Shown: positions 1 through 8,334 of the stretch, one piece after another | Position numbering within the stretch: position 1 is the stretch's first letter | Layout: every line of letters begins with the position of its first letter | Source: an uncultured SAR86 cluster bacterium | Lineage (GTDB): Bacteria > Pseudomonadota > Gammaproteobacteria > Magnimaribacterales > D2472 | Assembly (NCBI GenBank): GCA_902602595.1 | Contig: CACKRJ010000001.1 | Span: 186,001-250,000, forward strand | Direction: 5' to 3' | DNA: 64,000 nucleotides | Position numbers and translations under genes: made by a program | The notes under the pieces: generated by a model | The model's input: the letters and a program-made list of their open reading frames with translations, nothing else | What the model was told of the DNA's origin: nothing | The model's database searches: none

Positions 1-1045
1 TAATATGGGCACTTTCTAACTCATTAATAAGATCAATTACCTTGGTATTTCTTAAATCTGGACAATTTTCTTTAAAAGTTAGCCCTAAAATTAATACTCT
101 TGCTTTGGATATTGCAATCTTCTTCGCAATCATTTCTTTAAGTAATTTTTGAATAACAAATTCACCTACACTATTATTGATTCTTCGGCCGGCTAAAATG
201 ATTTCAGGGGTGTATCCAAGAGACTCCGCTTTGAAGGTTAGATAATATGGATCTACTCCAATGCAATGGCCCCCAACAAGACCTGGTTGAAAATTTAGAA
301 AATTCCATTTTGTTCCTGCTGCATTCAAAACTTGTTGAGTATCTATCTCCATCTTATCAAAGATAAAAGCTAGCTCATTTATCAATGCAATATTTAAGTC
401 TCTTTGTGTATTCTCAATAACCTTTGCAGCTTCAGCCACTTTAATACTCTCAGCCATGTAAGTACCTGCCTGGATAATATCACCATATAAAGCATCAACC
501 TCTTTTGCAACAGCAGGCGTGGAGCCAGAAGTAACTTTTTTTATAAATGGTAATCTATGAGATTTATCTCCAGGATTAATTCTTTCAGGGCTATATCCAA
601 CAAAAAAATCGACATTGAATTTAAGGTTAGATGTTTTTTCAAGATACTTAACACATATTTCTTCAGTAGCACCAGGAAATACAGTAGATTCATAGATAAT
701 GATATCGCCATGCTTAAGAAGAGGCCCAAGCATTTCACTTGCTTTGGTTAGGGGCTCAAGATCTGGTTTACACTCAGAATCAATAGGAGTAGGTACAGTA
801 ACTATAAAAATTTCACAACTCTTTAGATCATCAGCATTATTAGACAAAGTTAAATTTTTTGATTCTTTAAGCTCTTCTTTTGAAACTTCAAGAGTTTGAT
901 CAATAGACTTGTGGAGTTCATTAATTCTATTAATGTTAATGTCAAAGCCAATAACACTTCTTTTTTTACCAAATTCTACTGCAAGTGGGAGCCCTACATA
1001 CCCCAAACCTATTATACCGATAATTTTTTCTTTACTATTCAACAT
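1..1045 (-). CDS. UDP-N-acetylhexosamine dehydrogenase, nucleotide sugar dehydrogenase family (partial)
   Basis: NAD-dependent four-electron oxidation of a UDP-HexNAc to the uronic acid in surface-polysaccharide precursor synthesis (WbpA/TviB/WecC family). I translated 348 codons from the ATG at 1045; the C-terminus lies beyond the window edge. A Rossmann motif [10 protein letters not shown] is near residue 11, and the catalytic-cysteine motif [14 protein letters not shown] is near residue 255 (Cys about 261). TVPTP and the [10 protein letters not shown] segment also fit the family. The start overlaps the end of the upstream epimerase by 7 nt, so the two are probably translationally coupled. 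Substrate (GlcNAc or GalNAc form) cannot be told from sequence. Confidence 0.9.
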   Translation of the reverse strand, partial: MLNSKEKIIGIIGLGYVGLPLAVEFGKKRSVIGFDININRINELHKSIDQTLEVSKEELKESKNLTLSNNADDLKSCEIFIVTVPTPIDSECKPDLEPLTKASEMLGPLLKHGDIIIYESTVFPGATEEICVKYLEKTSNLKFNVDFFVGYSPERINPGDKSHRLPFIKKVTSGSTPAVAKEVDALYGDIIQAGTYMAESIKVAEAAKVIENTQRDLNIALINELAFIFDKMEIDTQQVLNAAGTKWNFLNFQPGLVGGHCIGVDPYYLTFKAESLGYTPEIILAGRRINNSVGEFVIQKLLKEMIAKKIAISKARVLILGLTFKENCPDLRNTKVIDLINELESAHI

Positions 1046-2049
1046 TTAAAGTACTCTCGATACCAATTTACGAATTTTTCTATTCCGTATTCTATGCTGG
1101 TTTCTGGATAAAAATTAACCCACTGATTTAATTTATCAGTAGAAGCACTTGTTTCGGCTACATCACCAGGCTGAATCGGCAAATAATTTTTTTTACTCTC
1201 GATGCCAACAACATTTTCAATAGCAGAAATATAGTCTAAGAGCTGAACAGGCGAATTATTGCCTATATTAAAAATTCTATAAGGGCTTGAGCTTATTGAT
1301 GGATTTGGATTTTTAGAGTCATGATAACTGGCTGGCTCAGCAGGTTTAAACAATACCCTTACAATGCCTTTCACAATATCATCAATATATGTGAAATCTC
1401 TCACCATATTTCCATCATTAAAAACATCTATAGTTTTATCTTCAATAATGGCTTTGGTAAAAAGGAAAAGAGCCATATCTGGCCTTCCCCATGGACCATA
1501 AACAGTGAAGAACCTTAAACCAGTTGTGGGAAGATTAAATAAATGGCTGTATGAATGCGCCATAAGCTCATTAGATTTCTTTGTTGCAGCATAGATGCTT
1601 ACAGGATGATCAACATTTTGATCCTCTGAAAAAGGCAGATTTGTATTGCCGCCATAAACACTCGAGCTGCTAGCATATACTAAGTGTTTTACAGATTGAT
1701 TTCTGCAAGCCTCTAGTATATTCATAAAACCCTGAACATTAGAATTAATGTAAGCATTTGGGTTTTCAATTGAGTATCTCACACCTGCTTGCGCAGCAAG
1801 ATTAATAACCATTGATATATTCTCATTTATAAAAATTTTTTCTAAAGATAGGAAATCTGAAATATCACTTTCAAAGAAAGTGAAATTTTTATAGGAAGAT
1901 AGATTTTTTAATCTATCTTTTTTTAAGTCAATGGAGTAATAAGAATTTAAGTTATCTATTCCAACAATTTCATGCTGATTATCTAGCAGATGTTTGCATG
2001 TATGCATTCCAATGAAGCCTGCACAACCTGTAACTAATATCTTAGACAT
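1039..2049 (-). CDS. NAD-dependent sugar epimerase, UDP-glucuronate 4-epimerase-like
   Basis: Extended short-chain dehydrogenase that probably inverts C4 of a UDP-uronic acid or UDP-HexNAc sugar. It is 336 aa. The NAD-binding GCAGFIG is at residues 8-14 and the catalytic Tyr153/Lys157 lie in [11 protein letters not shown], with a serine run (YASSSSVYG) just before. The DNLNSYY...LKKDRL segment near residue 32-48 is typical of the UDP-glucuronate 4-epimerase branch (LspL/CapI). It sits directly before the UDP-HexNAc dehydrogenase, so an oxidised sugar is a sensible substrate. Exact specificity is inference. Confidence 0.85.
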   Translation of the reverse strand: MSKILVTGCAGFIGMHTCKHLLDNQHEIVGIDNLNSYYSIDLKKDRLKNLSSYKNFTFFESDISDFLSLEKIFINENISMVINLAAQAGVRYSIENPNAYINSNVQGFMNILEACRNQSVKHLVYASSSSVYGGNTNLPFSEDQNVDHPVSIYAATKKSNELMAHSYSHLFNLPTTGLRFFTVYGPWGRPDMALFLFTKAIIEDKTIDVFNDGNMVRDFTYIDDIVKGIVRVLFKPAEPASYHDSKNPNPSISSSPYRIFNIGNNSPVQLLDYISAIENVVGIESKKNYLPIQPGDVAETSASTDKLNQWVNFYPETSIEYGIEKFVNWYREYFKC

Positions 2050-2076
2050 AACTTAATATAATAAAACTAAGAATAA

Positions 2077-2997
2077 TTACTTTGGAGAAATAAGATATCT
2101 TACTAAAAAGAATACATAAGAAAGAATGAATCCTATTAGAGTTCCAAAAATGCAAATAAGGGCTCGTGCTGGAGACGATTTTTGATTTGGTAAAAAAGCT
2201 GAATCAACAGGCTCAACAGCATAATTTTCTTTTATATTTGCAAATGTCTGAGTTTTTATTTCTGTTTTGATAAGTTCATTGATTGTAAATCGGATCTCAG
2301 TTTCGGATGTATCACCAAGCTTAGCTTTCAAAAAATGCATTGACTTATTGGATTCATCCAGGTCTCTTAAACGTATTACCTCATTAACTTCTTTTACTAT
2401 TAAATTTGTAAAGTCTTTGGTAAATCTTGGTGAAAAATGGCTAAAATTAAGATAGATAAAACCATTGGTTTTATTTTTTGAAACTGCTATGGAACTGATG
2501 TATTTTCCGTAGGCTTGAACATTAGACGGTTTTTCAATAATCCACTCTTCTGTCTTTGAATCATAGAGATTATCATCATAAATTATCTGATCTGCAGCAG
2601 CATCATAATCTATAGCTGCATACAAATTCTCCAAGACGCCATCTATATTAATTAGGTGATCAAGAAAATCATAGGATTTAATTGTTTCAATGACAGTAAA
2701 ACCAAGATCAGTTGTTCCAGAAGAAATTTGAATACCTGCCATGGCAGCAATCCCTCCCAAACCTGCTCCAGGACCAGAAGAACTGCCACCACCAATTTCT
2801 TTATCAGTTATTGTAAGGATGGCTCTGGAGGAATATATATTTGGTAGATTTAGTGAAACCGCAACTGAAACAGCCGCAAATATAGATGTAATTAGAAAAA
2901 TAATCTTTATATTACTTCTGAAAAGTCGAATCAATTCATGAAGATCAATACCGACTGAGTCTTCATTATTATTTATAGGATCTATTTGGTCATTCAT
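2077..2997 (-). CDS. wzz: Wzz-family polysaccharide chain-length regulator
   Basis: Inner-membrane protein that sets the modal length of O-antigen or related polymers made by the Wzx/Wzy route. It has 306 aa with the usual Wzz plan: a short cytoplasmic N-terminus, TM1 at about residues 31-53 (KIIFLITSIFAAVSVAVSL), a large periplasmic middle, a Pro-containing segment (FLPNQKSSPARA), and TM2 at about residues 278-302. A Gly/Ser-rich stretch near residue 70-90 may be a loop. No kinase domain follows, so this is not a Wzc-type copolymerase. Its presence implies a Wzy polymerase elsewhere; none is in the window. Confidence 0.85.
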   Translation of the reverse strand: MNDQIDPINNNEDSVGIDLHELIRLFRSNIKIIFLITSIFAAVSVAVSLNLPNIYSSRAILTITDKEIGGGSSSGPGAGLGGIAAMAGIQISSGTTDLGFTVIETIKSYDFLDHLINIDGVLENLYAAIDYDAAADQIIYDDNLYDSKTEEWIIEKPSNVQAYGKYISSIAVSKNKTNGFIYLNFSHFSPRFTKDFTNLIVKEVNEVIRLRDLDESNKSMHFLKAKLGDTSETEIRFTINELIKTEIKTQTFANIKENYAVEPVDSAFLPNQKSSPARALICIFGTLIGFILSYVFFLVRYLISPK

Positions 2998-3032
2998 TAT
3001 AATAATGGTGGAAATTTTAGGTTTAATTATAA

Positions 3033-3051
3033 ATCAAAAACCATTTTTGAT
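3033..3051 (-). terminator. AT-rich hairpin between tRNA-Cys and wzz
   Basis: An 8-bp perfect stem (ATCAAAAA / TTTTTGAT on either strand) with a 3-nt loop lies 38 nt downstream of the tRNA-Cys 3' end and 36 nt before the wzz start. It has A/T tracts on both sides but no G/C in the stem base, so it is at best a weak terminator or attenuator. Confidence 0.3.
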
Positions 3052-3088
3052 CTAAATTAAAAGCATTTAAATATCTGCGACTGCTATA

Positions 3089-3162
3089 TGGAGGCTGAAG
3101 CCGGAATCGAACCGGCGTAAACGGCTTTGCAGGCCGCTGCATAACCACTCTGCCATCCAGCC
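3089..3162 (-). tRNA. tRNA-Cys (anticodon GCA)
   Basis: Full cloverleaf on the minus strand, 74 nt including an encoded CCA. The acceptor stem GGCTGGA pairs with the 3' strand with one G-U pair. The anticodon loop reads CTGCAAA (GCA), the T-arm reads GGTTCGATTCC, and the discriminator base is U73, the known cysteine identity base. It sits 32 nt after the stop of the LhgO-like gene on the same strand, so it probably shares a transcript with the glycan genes. Confidence 0.97.
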
Positions 3163-3194
3163 AATCTGCAGAAGTATAACGGAAGTATTGAGAA

Positions 3195-4304
3195 TTATGA
3201 ATCTAATCTTTGCGATAGATACTTTGCCAAACTTAGAGCGCAGGTCAAGCCAGGGCTCTCAAAACCTTGTAAAAATAGCATACCATCTATACCGTGATGA
3301 TCTTTTGATAAAACTGAAAAGTCTACGAAGTCAGAATCAATACTTTGTATTTTGGGACGGATACCCACATAATCTTCTTGCAATTCATAGTCAGAAACTC
3401 CTTCCCAATATTTTTTGATTGAATCTTCAAACTTAATTTTTACATTTCGCGAAAATGAATAGTCTAAGTTATTAATAAATTCTATATCAGGTCCAAATTT
3501 TACTGCTCCAGAAATATCAACAGTATAGTGAATACCAAGTCCATGGCTATCAGGCATTGGGTAGATGAGGTGATTGAAAGGTTTAAATCCAAAAATTTTG
3601 AAATAGTGTCCTTTGGTAAAATTCAATTCTCTTAAGTATTTTGAGTGATAAATATTTGGGATAAGGCTACCTACTTTATATGAGTTTAAGCCACACGAAA
3701 AAATAATCTTTTTAGATTTAATTCTAAAAACTTCATCACCAGTTTGAATTTCAGATATATGATTTCGATGTTTATATTTATATGCTTTAAATATAGAATT
3801 TTTAGTGACAATCCCGCCATTATTTTCAAATTGGATAGATAAGGATTCTACCAATGCAGGAACATCAATAACTCCGGTGTGTTCTGATAATATTCCATTA
3901 GAAATTTCTGAATTTAAATTAGGTTCCAATTCATGAATTTGATCTTTCTCCAAAAGAGTTAATCCCTTAACCCCATTTTTTAATCCATTTTTATATAACG
4001 AGAGTAATTTATCTTTTTCATCAGGAAGACCAAATATAATTTTTCCTGTTTTCTTAAAGGGGACATTGTTTTTTAATGCATATTCATAAAGCAGTTGATT
4101 TCCTTGAAAAGTTAACTTATTTTTTAAGGAGTTATTTGGATAATATATTCCTGAATGAATTACGCCAGAGTTTCTTGACGAAACCTCTTCTCCTAGAAAT
4201 GGATTTTTTTCAATCAAAACAGACTCTAAACCAGATTTTTGAAGTTCTAGCGCAATTGCGCAGCCTATAACACCTCCTCCTACTATAACTGCATCAAAAT
4301 TCAT
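3195..4304 (-). CDS. FAD-dependent oxidoreductase, L-2-hydroxyglutarate oxidase (LhgO)-like
   Basis: Flavoprotein of the DAO superfamily, 369 aa. The N-terminal dinucleotide motif VGGGVIGCA with a following acidic residue (VLIEKN) marks the FAD site. SSRNSGVIHSGIYYP is characteristic of the LhgO group, as are GIRPKI and the C-terminal FLQGFESPGLT. LhgO oxidises L-2-hydroxyglutarate to 2-oxoglutarate at the membrane. Here the gene lies among glycan-precursor genes, just before tRNA-Cys, so it may act on a different hydroxy acid or amine. The family is clear; the substrate is not. Confidence 0.8.
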   Translation of the reverse strand: MNFDAVIVGGGVIGCAIALELQKSGLESVLIEKNPFLGEEVSSRNSGVIHSGIYYPNNSLKNKLTFQGNQLLYEYALKNNVPFKKTGKIIFGLPDEKDKLLSLYKNGLKNGVKGLTLLEKDQIHELEPNLNSEISNGILSEHTGVIDVPALVESLSIQFENNGGIVTKNSIFKAYKYKHRNHISEIQTGDEVFRIKSKKIIFSCGLNSYKVGSLIPNIYHSKYLRELNFTKGHYFKIFGFKPFNHLIYPMPDSHGLGIHYTVDISGAVKFGPDIEFINNLDYSFSRNVKIKFEDSIKKYWEGVSDYELQEDYVGIRPKIQSIDSDFVDFSVLSKDHHGIDGMLFLQGFESPGLTCALSLAKYLSQRLDS

Positions 4305-4327
4305 TGAGATCTAAATAAGTTACAGAA

Positions 4328-4672
4328 TTAATCCTTGTTAAACCAAAAAATAATTTCTTGATCTTCCTGGCGAACGTACTCATCAAAAAGATCTAATTTA
4401 TCTTTATGGATTAACATAATATATTTTCTTTGCGTATGCTTATTCATCACAAGAGCAGAGTAAAAATTGAAACTGTCTAAGCGCCCATTGAGGGATGGAG
4501 TTGCATAATATCCCCAATTTTTTTTGCAAACGTCATATTCATTACCAAGATCATCATTAAAAGTGACTTGTTCATTTGAATCTAAAAAGATTTGACCACA
4601 ATCACTCAACTCAATATCTTTTTTAGCGCCAACTATAAATTTCCTTGGTTGCTCTCTAAATTTAAATTTCAT
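4328..4672 (-). CDS. small protein of unknown function in glycan cluster
   Basis: About 114 aa, not recognised. I chose the ATG at 4672 because GGAG sits about 6 nt upstream of it; an in-frame codon at 4690 would add 6 residues. It overlaps the end of the amidotransferase gene by 11 nt, so it is probably coupled to it. The product is charged and soluble, without signal peptide or membrane segment, and rich in Phe, Tyr and Asp (FRFREQ-like start, NKHTQRKYIMLIHKDKLDLFDEYV near the end). The motif EQVTFNDDLGNEYDVCKKNWGYY suggests a compact beta-rich fold. It may be an accessory to the amidotransferase. Confidence 0.7.
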   Translation of the reverse strand: MKFKFREQPRKFIVGAKKDIELSDCGQIFLDSNEQVTFNDDLGNEYDVCKKNWGYYATPSLNGRLDSFNFYSALVMNKHTQRKYIMLIHKDKLDLFDEYVRQEDQEIIFWFNKD

Positions 4673-5789
4673 TCCAGCTCCAATTATCAATTAAAAAATT
4701 TTCTATAAAATATTTTCCTTTATTATCCTTCTTCCAAATATTTGAATCCCTAAATTTGTTGCATATATCTTCAAATTCAGCATCAGAAATGCCTATAAAT
4801 GAGCAGTATTTTTTAATTGCTTCTGAAGGTCTTTCATTTCCCAGAGATCTAATTTTCTCTATTGCTTCGTCTCTAGTAATATTTCCAGACCTAATGTCAA
4901 TTGAAAGATTGTCCCAAGTTCTTGTAAATCCAAACTTATACCATTTTAACCAATGATGCACAGGCATAATAAAATCATCATCAATGTCAGCAAACTCGTA
5001 TGCTCCAAGCAAAGGTTGATCTGCAGCTTTGAAGCCCATACTTTTTGCAAGTTTAAATGTTTCTCTAGGATTCCATTCGAGGTAGTGACCAAGAAAAATA
5101 CCTTTCAAATCTGCTTTCTCAATTTCTATATCAGAAGGGTATGAATATGGATACAAATCAGAGAAGGATATTTCATCAGAAACCCAGTCCTCTGCAAATG
5201 TATTATCCGAAACTCCATATTTTGCAAGCCAAGATCTATTGATGAAAGGAGTATTTGCAAGCTCAGATGCGCCTCCATACTCAAAAGCTGAATTTTCTCC
5301 CCAAATTAATAACGGAATCTGATAGTTAATTGCAATCCTGGTTGGTATGGAAAATAGTGCTAGATGCATTGGCAATGCAGGAATTCCAGTCTTTATAAAG
5401 CTAGCTTTTGATAAAAGTTTTTCAACTTTTGGGTTAATAGTAAAGTCAATGTGGTCAACCCCAAGAGAGATAAGATTTTCTAGGTTTTCAGCACCAATAT
5501 TTGTTCTGGCTGGCGTTTTCCACGTTACACATAAAGGCTTTAAACCAAATTCTAAAACTTTTAAGACCTGCCAAGTAGAATCCTTGCCTCCACTTACAGG
5601 AATCACGCAATCATATGTGGCATTTTTAGATTTAATCTGCTTAATAATTTTCTTAAGAGAATCAAGCCTTTCATCCCAATTTATTGTTTTTTTTTGAATC
5701 ACTCTCTCACAACATACACCATTCTTATCTAGCTGAATATTTGGACGAGTAGATGGAAGGATGCATTTTTTACAATATTTCATGGTCAC
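4662..5789 (-). CDS. N-acetyl sugar amidotransferase, WbpG/PseA family
   Basis: ATP-dependent amidotransferase thought to convert an N-acetyl group on a nucleotide-linked or nonulosonic sugar to an acetamidino group. It is 375 aa. An N-terminal CxxC (YCKKCILPSTRPNI) is followed by the PP-loop PVSGGKDSTWQ near residue 64-74, which binds ATP. WGENSAFEYGG and GHYLEWNPRETF are family blocks. GTG at 5789 has AAGG 7 nt upstream; ATG at 5783 is the alternative. WbpG works with HisH/HisF-like partners in Pseudomonas, and none is seen here, whereas PseA of Campylobacter has no such linked partners. Confidence 0.85.
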   Translation of the reverse strand: MTMKYCKKCILPSTRPNIQLDKNGVCCERVIQKKTINWDERLDSLKKIIKQIKSKNATYDCVIPVSGGKDSTWQVLKVLEFGLKPLCVTWKTPARTNIGAENLENLISLGVDHIDFTINPKVEKLLSKASFIKTGIPALPMHLALFSIPTRIAINYQIPLLIWGENSAFEYGGASELANTPFINRSWLAKYGVSDNTFAEDWVSDEISFSDLYPYSYPSDIEIEKADLKGIFLGHYLEWNPRETFKLAKSMGFKAADQPLLGAYEFADIDDDFIMPVHHWLKWYKFGFTRTWDNLSIDIRSGNITRDEAIEKIRSLGNERPSEAIKKYCSFIGISDAEFEDICNKFRDSNIWKKDNKGKYFIENFLIDNWSWNEI

Positions 5790-6693
5790 AATTTAGCCTT
5801 GGAATAGAATAAAGTTCATCAATTCCTTTTATATTAAATGGAACTGCTGAAGGTGAGGATTTTATCCCAAGCTCTTTTAATACTTGTATCGTAGTTTGGT
5901 TAAAATCATTTTGCGTTCCCTCTGGGTATGCAAATAAATTAATTTTAGAACCTGTTTTTTCAGAAATTATTTTTAATGATTCATAAATTTCTAAATATTG
6001 GTCATCAATTTCTAAATGCGAAAGTGAAGGATGAGAGATAGTGTGGGCTCCAATTTCAAAATCTTCCATGCTTTCTATTTGCTTTACTTCAGACCAATTT
6101 AATTTTTGATCAAGATCAGACTCGTTACTATAAACCTCTTTGCCAATAAGTTTATTTTGAATCTCTGAGGCAAGGATATTTTTTTCAATTTTGTTTTGTT
6201 TAAAAATTCTTCTTATATCTTTTAAACATTGAATTTTTTCTTCAATAGAATTTAAAGAGAATTGATGATTATATATCTCTAGTAATTTAAGATTAGTTTT
6301 TTCTACTGCATATTCGACCCTGTCAATCCAACTCATTAGATTCATTTCTATAAAATCTGTTGTTACGTATATTGTTGCTTTAGCATCAAAATCTTTTAAT
6401 AAAGGGATTGCTGTATGTAGATTATTTCTGAAGCCATCATCAAAGGTTATACAAGCTACTTTATTTAAAGGCTTGCCGCTATTAATTCCCCTCTCTAAAT
6501 CCGACATAAGCATAAAATTAGCATCAACTGATTGGAGAAAAGCAAGAATCTTTTTGAACTCCAGTGCATGAAGGTGCTTTTTATTAGAATTACGACAGCC
6601 CATTTCTTCAATTTCAGTAACCCCATGAAATAAAAGAACAGCATAGCCACATGATTCCCAGCAATCTTCGACATATTTCTTAATTTGATTCAA
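5770..6693 (-). CDS. polysaccharide deacetylase-like (CE4/NodB) hydrolase
   Basis: Metal-dependent N- or O-deacylase of the CE4 family, 307 aa from the TTG start proposed here. Motif 1 TFDDGF is at about residues 83-88, and motif 2 GAHTISHPSLSHL supplies the two metal-binding histidines, so the metal site looks complete. I chose TTG at 6693 because it overlaps the formyltransferase gene by only 14 nt; the longer frame from 6792 would overlap by more than 100 nt and add residues not typical of the family. No signal peptide is seen, so it may act on a cytoplasmic or lipid-linked intermediate. ArnD, a CE4-type deformylase, is a useful comparison. Confidence 0.8.
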   Translation of the reverse strand: MNQIKKYVEDCWESCGYAVLLFHGVTEIEEMGCRNSNKKHLHALEFKKILAFLQSVDANFMLMSDLERGINSGKPLNKVACITFDDGFRNNLHTAIPLLKDFDAKATIYVTTDFIEMNLMSWIDRVEYAVEKTNLKLLEIYNHQFSLNSIEEKIQCLKDIRRIFKQNKIEKNILASEIQNKLIGKEVYSNESDLDQKLNWSEVKQIESMEDFEIGAHTISHPSLSHLEIDDQYLEIYESLKIISEKTGSKINLFAYPEGTQNDFNQTTIQVLKELGIKSSPSAVPFNIKGIDELYSIPRLNCDHEIL

Positions 6694-7342
6694 TATGATT
6701 CTCTCGTAAAAATTTTTTAATAGCTGATGGCATTGCTCTATAGTATCTTCCTGGAGTGTATGAAATCCTTCTATTGTCATATACGCCATCAAGATAATTC
6801 TTCACTAAATTATATGAAACAACCGCTGACTTTGCTCTTATTTCAGCTAATTTTGAAGCTGGGTCTATATTCATAAATTGAATTAGGTCGCCTGTATCTA
6901 ATTCAGGACTGACGTGATGTAAGGCTACTCCCATATTATTGAAATCAGAATGAAAGAAAGCCCAGAGATTGGTATCAAGTCCTCTATATTTACTTGGATC
7001 ACCTCCATGCAAATTCAACATGACTTTATATTGTGAGATTAGATCTTTTTTAATTATTCCTGTGCCATAAACAATTGAAAGCTCAGAGTTAATGTCTTTT
7101 AAATTATTAATATTCTCAACTTCAATAATAGAATTGTATGAAGTAAAACCCTCAAGCTTATTATTATTCAATAAGGTTTTTATATCAGTTTCTAAAAGCA
7201 GGTCATCTAGACGATCAGAGGTATCATAATATGAAGGGCTTCTAGGTTCTTCTAATACTATATTTACTTTATATTCTTTTGCTAAGCTGTTACAAAAATA
7301 TATATGATGTGGCGATAGTGTAGTCAAAATATCAATTTCCAT
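6680..7342 (-). CDS. sugar N-formyltransferase, methionyl-tRNA formyltransferase-like fold
   Basis: Likely N10-formyl-tetrahydrofolate-dependent formyltransferase acting on an amino sugar. It has 220 aa, against about 315 for Fmt, so it lacks the Fmt tRNA-binding C-terminal domain. The catalytic Asn and His lie in NLHGGDPSKYRGLD, and the Asp in SPELDTGDLI, matching the Asn-His-Asp triad of the family. ATG at 7342 gives an 11-nt overlap with the upstream synthase; GTG at 7351 is possible. It is immediately followed by the CE4 deacylase, which suggests a formylate/deformylate sequence as in the Arn pathway. Confidence 0.85.
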   Translation of the reverse strand: MEIDILTTLSPHHIYFCNSLAKEYKVNIVLEEPRSPSYYDTSDRLDDLLLETDIKTLLNNNKLEGFTSYNSIIEVENINNLKDINSELSIVYGTGIIKKDLISQYKVMLNLHGGDPSKYRGLDTNLWAFFHSDFNNMGVALHHVSPELDTGDLIQFMNIDPASKLAEIRAKSAVVSYNLVKNYLDGVYDNRRISYTPGRYYRAMPSAIKKFLRENHIESN

Positions 7343-8321
7343 TGAAGTCACTCAGATAAACTAACTCGTTTTCATCAATATCTCTCGTTGCCAAATAAGT
7401 TTTTTGATCTTGAAAAAAATCATACGGAATATCTGAATCCTGAGGTCTAACCCAATAAAAATTTTGACTCTGAATCTGTTCTCCTTTCAAAATTTTTGAT
7501 TTTGCACGAGGACTTCTTCTTATAAATTTCTTTATTTTTTCTTCTGCTTCAGAACACTCCAATGATCCTAAGCTACTATAGGCTAGATGAATTGAGTTTG
7601 AATATTGACTAAAATCTTCTGGGTTCAGAGCAACTTGATGATCACGAAAATCAGAGAAATTATTATCCAATGTAATATGCTTTTCAAATATCCTTGCTCC
7701 CATTGAGAATGCTAGCAAGGCAGCGATATTTGTTCTTGTATGATCGCTAAAACCCATGGGGCCTTGATGCATTTCTTTTAAATTTTCAAATTGCAACATA
7801 TTTGAATTTTCTTCTTTAGCTGGATAATCTGAAGTGCAGTGAAGAAGAAAAATATCATCTTTTTTCTTGTGCTTGTATGCAACCTTTAATGAATTTTGAA
7901 TTTCAGAATTAGTTGTTGCACCGGTAGAGATAATTAATGGTGCATTCAATTTTGATGCTTCCTCAACAAAATCTATCCATACTGAGTCACCAGATGAAAT
8001 TTTTATGGCATCAGCAATTGAGCTTAGAAAAAAGAGACTTTCGAAATCAAAAGGTGTAGAAATAAAATCAAGGCCTAATTCATGGGAGTATAATGCAAGC
8101 TCCTCAAATTGTTTAAATGAGAGTTGAAAGCGCTTCAAAGCCTCCATTCGATCTTCATCAAGTTGCGTATGGTAAAGCTCTGGAATAAATGTTTGAAATT
8201 TTGCTGCATTTGCGCCTGATTTTTTAGCAGCTTCTATAAGCCGAGTTGCATTATTAAAATTGCCCTCGTGATTGTTACCAATTTCTGCAATTATGTAGGG
8301 TTTGTTTGAAATAACTTTCAT
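7332..8321 (-). CDS. N-acetylneuraminate synthase family protein (NeuB/SpsE/LegI)
   Basis: Phosphoenolpyruvate-dependent synthase that condenses PEP with a 6-carbon amino sugar to make a 9-carbon nonulosonic acid. It is 329 aa with two domains. The TIM-barrel part has AEIGNNHEGN at residues 12-21, KFQTF, STPFD, KISSGD and a metal-binding HCTSDYP block, then GFSDHT and EKHITLD. The C-terminal SAF-like domain begins near residue 268 (RSPRAKSKILKGEQI). No NeuC/LegG-type hydrolysing 2-epimerase is nearby to supply the usual ManNAc-type substrate. Whether the product is sialic, legionaminic or another acid is open. Confidence 0.9.
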   Translation of the reverse strand: MKVISNKPYIIAEIGNNHEGNFNNATRLIEAAKKSGANAAKFQTFIPELYHTQLDEDRMEALKRFQLSFKQFEELALYSHELGLDFISTPFDFESLFFLSSIADAIKISSGDSVWIDFVEEASKLNAPLIISTGATTNSEIQNSLKVAYKHKKKDDIFLLHCTSDYPAKEENSNMLQFENLKEMHQGPMGFSDHTRTNIAALLAFSMGARIFEKHITLDNNFSDFRDHQVALNPEDFSQYSNSIHLAYSSLGSLECSEAEEKIKKFIRRSPRAKSKILKGEQIQSQNFYWVRPQDSDIPYDFFQDQKTYLATRDIDENELVYLSDFNGN

Positions 8322-8334
8322 GCAACTAATAAAA

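Noticed and set aside
5347-5697. A 116-codon plus-strand frame inside the amidotransferase gene
   Set aside because: Antisense to the PP-loop region of a clear gene.
6694-6792. A longer N-terminus for the CE4 deacylase
   Set aside because: It would overlap the formyltransferase by more than 100 nt and adds sequence before the family start; TTG at 6693 is preferred, though not proven.
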